Origin: Flavobacteriaceae bacterium
Lineage (GTDB): Bacteria > Bacteroidota > Bacteroidia > Flavobacteriales > Flavobacteriaceae
Length of the DNA: 26,427 bases
NCBI GenBank assembly: GCA_003533785.1
Contig: DQCR01000002.1
Coordinates: 3,457-29,883 of the forward strand
Reading direction: 5' to 3'
Shown: piece by piece, positions 23,330-26,427 of the stretch
Layout of the letters: every line of letters begins with the position of its first letter
Numbering within the stretch: position 1 is the first letter of the stretch
Program-made: the position numbers and the translations under genes
The notes under the pieces: generated by a model
Told to the model about the DNA's origin: nothing
What the model saw: only the letters and a program-made list of their open reading frames with translations
The model's database searches: none

Positions 23330-24109
23330 TCAATTTTTGAATTGCGCCTTTCTATTTGCAATAAATGCTTGCGTTCCTTCTTTGAACTCCTTATGGGCCG
23401 ATAAAGCACCAAAGGTTTCAATTTCTTTTTCGAATCCATCGCTGTTTTTGTTATAAAAATCAGCAACCATTTCAATGACTTTTGCTACTGCCGTTGGCCC
23501 CTTGGAACTAATTTCTTTAATGATTTTTTGAGCGGTTTCAACCGTTTCACCTGGGGCCACTACACGGTTCAATAGTCCCCAATCTAGAGCTTCTGTTGCT
23601 TCAATCATCCGGGCTGTTAACATAATATCCAGACTTCTTCCTCTTCCTACCAGTTGAGGCAATCGCTGGGTAGCTCCATAGCCGGGAATAATTCCCAAGT
23701 TGACCTCTGGGTTGCCCAACCGCGCTTTGCTGGAGCCAACACGGAGATGGCAAGCAAGGGCCAACTCAAAGCCACCGCCCAAAGCATAGCCTTCTATAGC
23801 AGCTACTATTGGAACAGGACTGTTTTCCATAGCGAACATCAGTTCGTGACCCAAAGCAGACAGCGCCTGCATTTCTTCTGGGGTCATAGTGACAAATTCT
23901 TTTATATCTGCTCCTGCGGCAAATGCTTTTGCGCCGCTTCCCGTCAGAATTACACCGCTGCAATTATAGCTTTCCAGCGCCTGAGTGAAAAAACCATGCA
24001 GGTCTGTTATCAATTGTTTGTTAAGTGCATTCAAGGCTTGGGGCCGGTTTAAGGTAAGTACTACAACCTCGTCCAAAACGGTTACATTCAAAAGTTCAGT
24101 ATTAGCCAT
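23330..24109 (-). CDS. Enoyl-CoA hydratase/crotonase
   Basis: A 259-residue crotonase-fold enzyme. I choose the ATG at 24107-24109 (MANTELLNVTVLDEV); an in-frame TTG at 24154 gives 15 more residues without family similarity. The CoA-binding/oxyanion motif AFAAGADIKEF is present. Both catalytic glutamates are intact, one in YALGGGFELALACH and the other in LGNPEVNLGIIPGYGATQRL, as in mammalian hydratase. It hydrates enoyl-CoA to 3-hydroxyacyl-CoA. It is the first gene of the hydratase/dehydrogenase/etfBA unit, with a -7 box upstream on the minus strand, and is separated from the 3-hydroxyacyl-CoA dehydrogenase gene by a DMT transporter. Confidence 0.94.
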   Translation of the reverse strand: MANTELLNVTVLDEVVVLTLNRPQALNALNKQLITDLHGFFTQALESYNCSGVILTGSGAKAFAAGADIKEFVTMTPEEMQALSALGHELMFAMENSPVPIVAAIEGYALGGGFELALACHLRVGSSKARLGNPEVNLGIIPGYGATQRLPQLVGRGRSLDIMLTARMIEATEALDWGLLNRVVAPGETVETAQKIIKEISSKGPTAVAKVIEMVADFYNKNSDGFEKEIETFGALSAHKEFKEGTQAFIANRKAQFKN

Positions 24110-24134
24110 AAGTCTGAATCCAATTTGATACCTC

Positions 24135-24142
24135 CAAAAATA
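24135..24142 (-). promoter_or_regulatory. Bacteroidota-type -7 box upstream of the hydratase-dehydrogenase-etf unit
   Basis: The minus strand reads TATTTTTG, an exact match to TAnnTTTG, about 25 bases before the hydratase ATG. The -33 position shows TTT instead of TTG. It implies that the hydratase, acyl-CoA dehydrogenase and etfBA can be transcribed separately from the upstream regulator/dehydrogenase/transporter genes. Confidence 0.5.
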
Positions 24143-24194
24143 AGGGGGAATCAACGTATAGAAAAATATTTAGGCCACTTTTTTAGACACAGTG

Positions 24195-25061
24195 TCATTT
24201 TTTTCTAAACGAATACATTTCCACACCTACAGCCAACAAGATAATACTTCCTCCCAGCATTGTTTTGACTTGTGGATATTCATTCAAAAGAACGGTTCCC
24301 ATAAGGATTCCATATAGAGGCTGTAAACAACTAATGAGGCTAGCTGTGGTGATCGAGAATTTTTGAAAACTCTGTAAGAATAAGGAATGACCAATGACGG
24401 TGGTTACTATTGCTAGAAAAATAAGGGCTGGGCCACTGGAAACAAGAGAGGCGGTTTCTGTTTTTAAACCTATGGGAAACAGGACAATACTAATTATGAA
24501 TACTTGAGTTGCCATGAGTACGGTTCCATCCGAATGCTTAGAAATTTTTTTGATGAACAGATTGCGAAAAGAAAAACACAAGGCTGAAAAGACCCCCATC
24601 CCAACAGCCAAGAACTGTTGATTTTCCCAGTTGATAGGAGGACTAATAAGATAAATTCCAAACAGAAGGGCAAGCCCCAGAAAAGCGTGTTTGAATTGAA
24701 AACGATCCTTTCCGAAAAGCGGTTCCAGAAAAGCAGTAAAAATTGGAAAGGTGTAGAGCGAAAGCATGCCCACAGCCACACTTGACCATTGCAAGGCATA
24801 AAAATAGGAAATCCAGTGCGCGCCCATTAATAGACCACTAACCAAAAGAGCAAAGGGAGCTTTTTTAAAAAGAGTGAGAATATTTTTTCTCCGATAGAGG
24901 CAGAAGAAAAACAGCCCGATTAAGGCAATAAGAGAACGCCAAAAGATAATTTCTGTAGGCGGTAAGTTTATCAAACGCCCTAGAACGCCCGAAGTACTAA
25001 TACAGAAAATGCCCACATTCAGCAGAACTAGGTGCCACCAAGTTGAATTCTTTTTAAACAT
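24195..25061 (-). CDS. DMT superfamily transporter (EamA domains)
   Basis: A 288-residue inner-membrane protein with about ten hydrophobic helices in two EamA repeats. The first has LLNVGIFCISTSGVLGRLI and PPTEIIFWRSLIALIGLFF; the second starts near residue 150 (LAVGMGVFSALCFSFRNLFI). It ends with GVEMYSFRKK. It probably exports a small metabolite, but the substrate is not known. It starts five bases after the 3-hydroxyacyl-CoA dehydrogenase gene, so it belongs to the same transcript as the HxlR regulator. An exporter inside an acyl-CoA oxidation cluster is unusual but could be incidental. It is only distantly similar to the EamA protein at 9004-9891. Confidence 0.87.
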   Translation of the reverse strand: MFKKNSTWWHLVLLNVGIFCISTSGVLGRLINLPPTEIIFWRSLIALIGLFFFCLYRRKNILTLFKKAPFALLVSGLLMGAHWISYFYALQWSSVAVGMLSLYTFPIFTAFLEPLFGKDRFQFKHAFLGLALLFGIYLISPPINWENQQFLAVGMGVFSALCFSFRNLFIKKISKHSDGTVLMATQVFIISIVLFPIGLKTETASLVSSGPALIFLAIVTTVIGHSLFLQSFQKFSITTASLISCLQPLYGILMGTVLLNEYPQVKTMLGGSIILLAVGVEMYSFRKK

Positions 25062-25066
25062 GGTAA

Positions 25067-25960
25067 TTAGCTAAATTGAGGGGCGACACTTGGATTTTTG
25101 GGATCAGTTCGATAGTCGTAAAATCCGAGGTCTGTTTTTCTTCCAAGCTGCCCTGCTACCACCAACCTTCTCAATAGAATACAGGGGGCATATTTCTCTT
25201 TACCGAATTCTGCATACAGGACTTCTAGGATCGCTAGACAAACATCCAAACCTATAAAATCTGCCAACTGTAGGGGCCCCATAGGGTGACCCATACCCAA
25301 TTTCATTATTCGATCAATTTCTGTAACACCACTGACTCCCTGCATCAGCGTTTCAACGGCTTCATTAATCATGGGGATAGCAATTCTATTGGCAACAAAG
25401 CCAGGGGAATCCGAAACGACCAAGGGTGTTTTATTTATTTTTTGGCTCAGCTTGTAAAGGGTTTCCACAACAATTTCATCGGTCCGCTGACCTTTGACGA
25501 TTTCTATTAAAGGCATGATAGGAACGGGGTTCATGAAGTGCATCCCAATCACTTTAGAAGGATCTTGTGTAAGTGCTCCAAGGGCGGTAATAGAGAGTGA
25601 GGAGGTGTTTGAGGCCAAGATACAATGGGGTTTTATAAAACGATTGATTTCTTGGAACACGTCTTTTTTAGTGCTTAGATTTTCGGAGACTGCTTCAATA
25701 ATCAAATCCGCTTGAGAGAAAGCTTTTTTCTTGTCTGTAGTAAATCGGATGTTGCCCAAACAAGCAGCTTTGACCGCTTCATTTATGGTTCCTTTGTAAT
25801 GTTGCCGTTCAAGATTTTGATGGATAATTTCCCTAGCCTTGTTTAATTGAGTGGATGTCAAATCATACAACACAACAGAGTAGCCATACTGAGCAAAAGT
25901 ATGGGCGATACCGTTACCCATTGTCCCTGCACCTACGACTGTGACAAGATGGATTTCCAT
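25067..25960 (-). CDS. hbd: 3-hydroxybutyryl-CoA dehydrogenase
   Basis: A 297-residue NAD-dependent 3-hydroxyacyl-CoA dehydrogenase of the short, monofunctional type. The Rossmann motif VVGAGTMGNGIAHTFAQYG opens the protein and the NAD-selective aspartate stands in VVLYDLT. Active-site segments follow: SNTSSLSIT (serine), GMHFMNPVPIMPLIEIVKG (histidine and glutamate) and DSPGFVANRI (asparagine). The C-terminal dimerisation domain has GMGHPMGPLQLADFIGLDV and ends with FYDYR. It oxidises 3-hydroxybutyryl-CoA to acetoacetyl-CoA, the step between the hydratase and a thiolase. It starts nine bases after the HxlR gene. Confidence 0.94.
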   Translation of the reverse strand: MEIHLVTVVGAGTMGNGIAHTFAQYGYSVVLYDLTSTQLNKAREIIHQNLERQHYKGTINEAVKAACLGNIRFTTDKKKAFSQADLIIEAVSENLSTKKDVFQEINRFIKPHCILASNTSSLSITALGALTQDPSKVIGMHFMNPVPIMPLIEIVKGQRTDEIVVETLYKLSQKINKTPLVVSDSPGFVANRIAIPMINEAVETLMQGVSGVTEIDRIMKLGMGHPMGPLQLADFIGLDVCLAILEVLYAEFGKEKYAPCILLRRLVVAGQLGRKTDLGFYDYRTDPKNPSVAPQFS

Positions 25961-25969
25961 GTGGGGAAG

Positions 25970-26410
25970 TTAGACGAATTTCCCAACTTCCTCTAGAAGT
26001 TCATGGCGAAGTTTTATGTAATTATTTTTTTCGTTATCAATTACTAAGTGGGGTTCTTTCTCTTTATTCTCCAAATACCATCGAGTAGATAACGGATGAA
26101 AAGGCTTATTGAGGTTGCGTTCACTCCACATAGACATTTCATACAAAATGGGATAAAGGTCAATGCCTTTATTTTCCAGGTAGTAAAATTTGACTTTTTT
26201 ATTGTTGGGGTTTCGAGTATAATTGATAAATCCAGATTGGGTTAAGGATTTTAGTCGCGAAGTAAGAATATTTGATGCAATTCCTTCAGGTGCATTTAGA
26301 AATTCTTTAAAAGTTTTACGCCCAATAAACAGGTCTCGAACTATGATAAGAGACCATCGATCCCCTATCAAATCTAAGACATTGGTAATTGGACAACCTG
26401 AACGTTGCAT
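25970..26410 (-). CDS. HxlR family transcriptional regulator
   Basis: A 146-residue winged helix-turn-helix protein. I take the ATG at 26410 (MQRSGCPITNVLDLIGDRWS); a TTG at 26419 would add three residues. The HxlR signature is clear: LIGDRWSLIIVRDLFIGRKT, FKEFLNAPEGIASNILTSRL and the wing segment SGFINYTRNPNNKKVKFYYL. The C-terminal tail of about 40 residues is longer than in the smallest members. There is one cysteine, C6, in the N-terminal position used for thiol redox or aldehyde sensing in YodB/HypR-type members. The gene starts the hbd-DMT transcript, so control of the acyl-CoA oxidation genes is likely but not shown. Its promoter lies at or beyond the window edge. Confidence 0.88.
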   Translation of the reverse strand: MQRSGCPITNVLDLIGDRWSLIIVRDLFIGRKTFKEFLNAPEGIASNILTSRLKSLTQSGFINYTRNPNNKKVKFYYLENKGIDLYPILYEMSMWSERNLNKPFHPLSTRWYLENKEKEPHLVIDNEKNNYIKLRHELLEEVGKFV

Positions 26411-26427
26411 ATTTGACAATTAATTTT

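Noticed and set aside
24186..24196. Dyad GACAC-A-GTGTC followed by a T-run on the plus strand, a possible terminator or operator
   Set aside because: As a hairpin it can form only about four pairs with a three-base loop, no plus-strand gene ends here, and the site overlaps the stop codon of the DMT transporter. It could be a protein-binding site but nothing else supports it.
9004..25061. The two EamA transporters (9004-9891 and 24195-25061) as a recent duplication
   Set aside because: Their sequences share only the general family pattern; N-terminal motifs and loops differ throughout, so they are separate family members.

Overview
The window is a compact chromosomal segment from a member of the Bacteroidota, most likely family Flavobacteriaceae. 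The evidence is the atpD-atpC pair with a short epsilon subunit, the mutY-ssb-gldE-gldD block containing two gliding-motility genes, matches to the Bacteroidota -7 box TAnnTTTG, few Shine-Dalgarno sequences, and several small families typical of this group (DUF6150-like, a lipocalin-like secreted protein, a 29-residue COX24-like basic protein). No rRNA, tRNA, insertion sequence, prophage, CRISPR array or other mobile element is visible, and no stretch over 300 bases lacks a gene.

Layout. 1-2861 (+): the 3' part of atpD, atpC and a BtuB-like TonB-dependent receptor. 2838-5459 (-): recX, a strong terminator, an RNase E/G family ribonuclease, a tiny basic protein and HU. 5592-9891 (+): mutY, ssb, gldE, gldD and a DMT transporter. 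9992-14566 (+): a tight run of exported M20 amidohydrolase, secreted two-repeat lipocalin-like protein, bile-acid:sodium-symporter-family transporter, thiolase and a small SET-domain protein. 14706-15895: a DUF6150-like repeat protein (+) facing a secreted propeller-like protein (-). 15994-19220 (+): gluconokinase, 6-phosphogluconate dehydrogenase, a lipoprotein SMP-30/gluconolactonase and a pterin-4a-carbinolamine dehydratase. 19217-20428: a ThuA-like secreted protein (-) and an acyl-CoA thioesterase (+). 20425-26410 (-): HxlR regulator, 3-hydroxyacyl-CoA dehydrogenase, DMT transporter, enoyl-CoA hydratase, acyl-CoA dehydrogenase, EtfB and EtfA.

How the genes fit together. The right-hand cluster supplies dehydrogenation, hydration, second oxidation and the electron carrier (ETF) for short-chain acyl-CoA oxidation; the thiolase at 12997 could supply the final cleavage, and an acyl-CoA thioesterase lies next door. 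Lactonase, gluconokinase and 6-phosphogluconate dehydrogenase would convert gluconolactone through gluconate and 6-phosphogluconate to ribulose 5-phosphate. The amidohydrolase-transporter run looks like a module that cleaves an amide conjugate outside the cytoplasm and imports the product, but its substrate is unknown.

Most of the window is recognisable core and peripheral metabolism. I found no clearly new system. The best leads are the amidohydrolase/lipocalin/SBF run, the antisense terminator next to the DUF6150 gene, the 29-residue protein between HU and the RNase, the RNase lacking its zinc-link cysteines, and the single-cysteine HxlR regulator beside the acyl-CoA oxidation genes.
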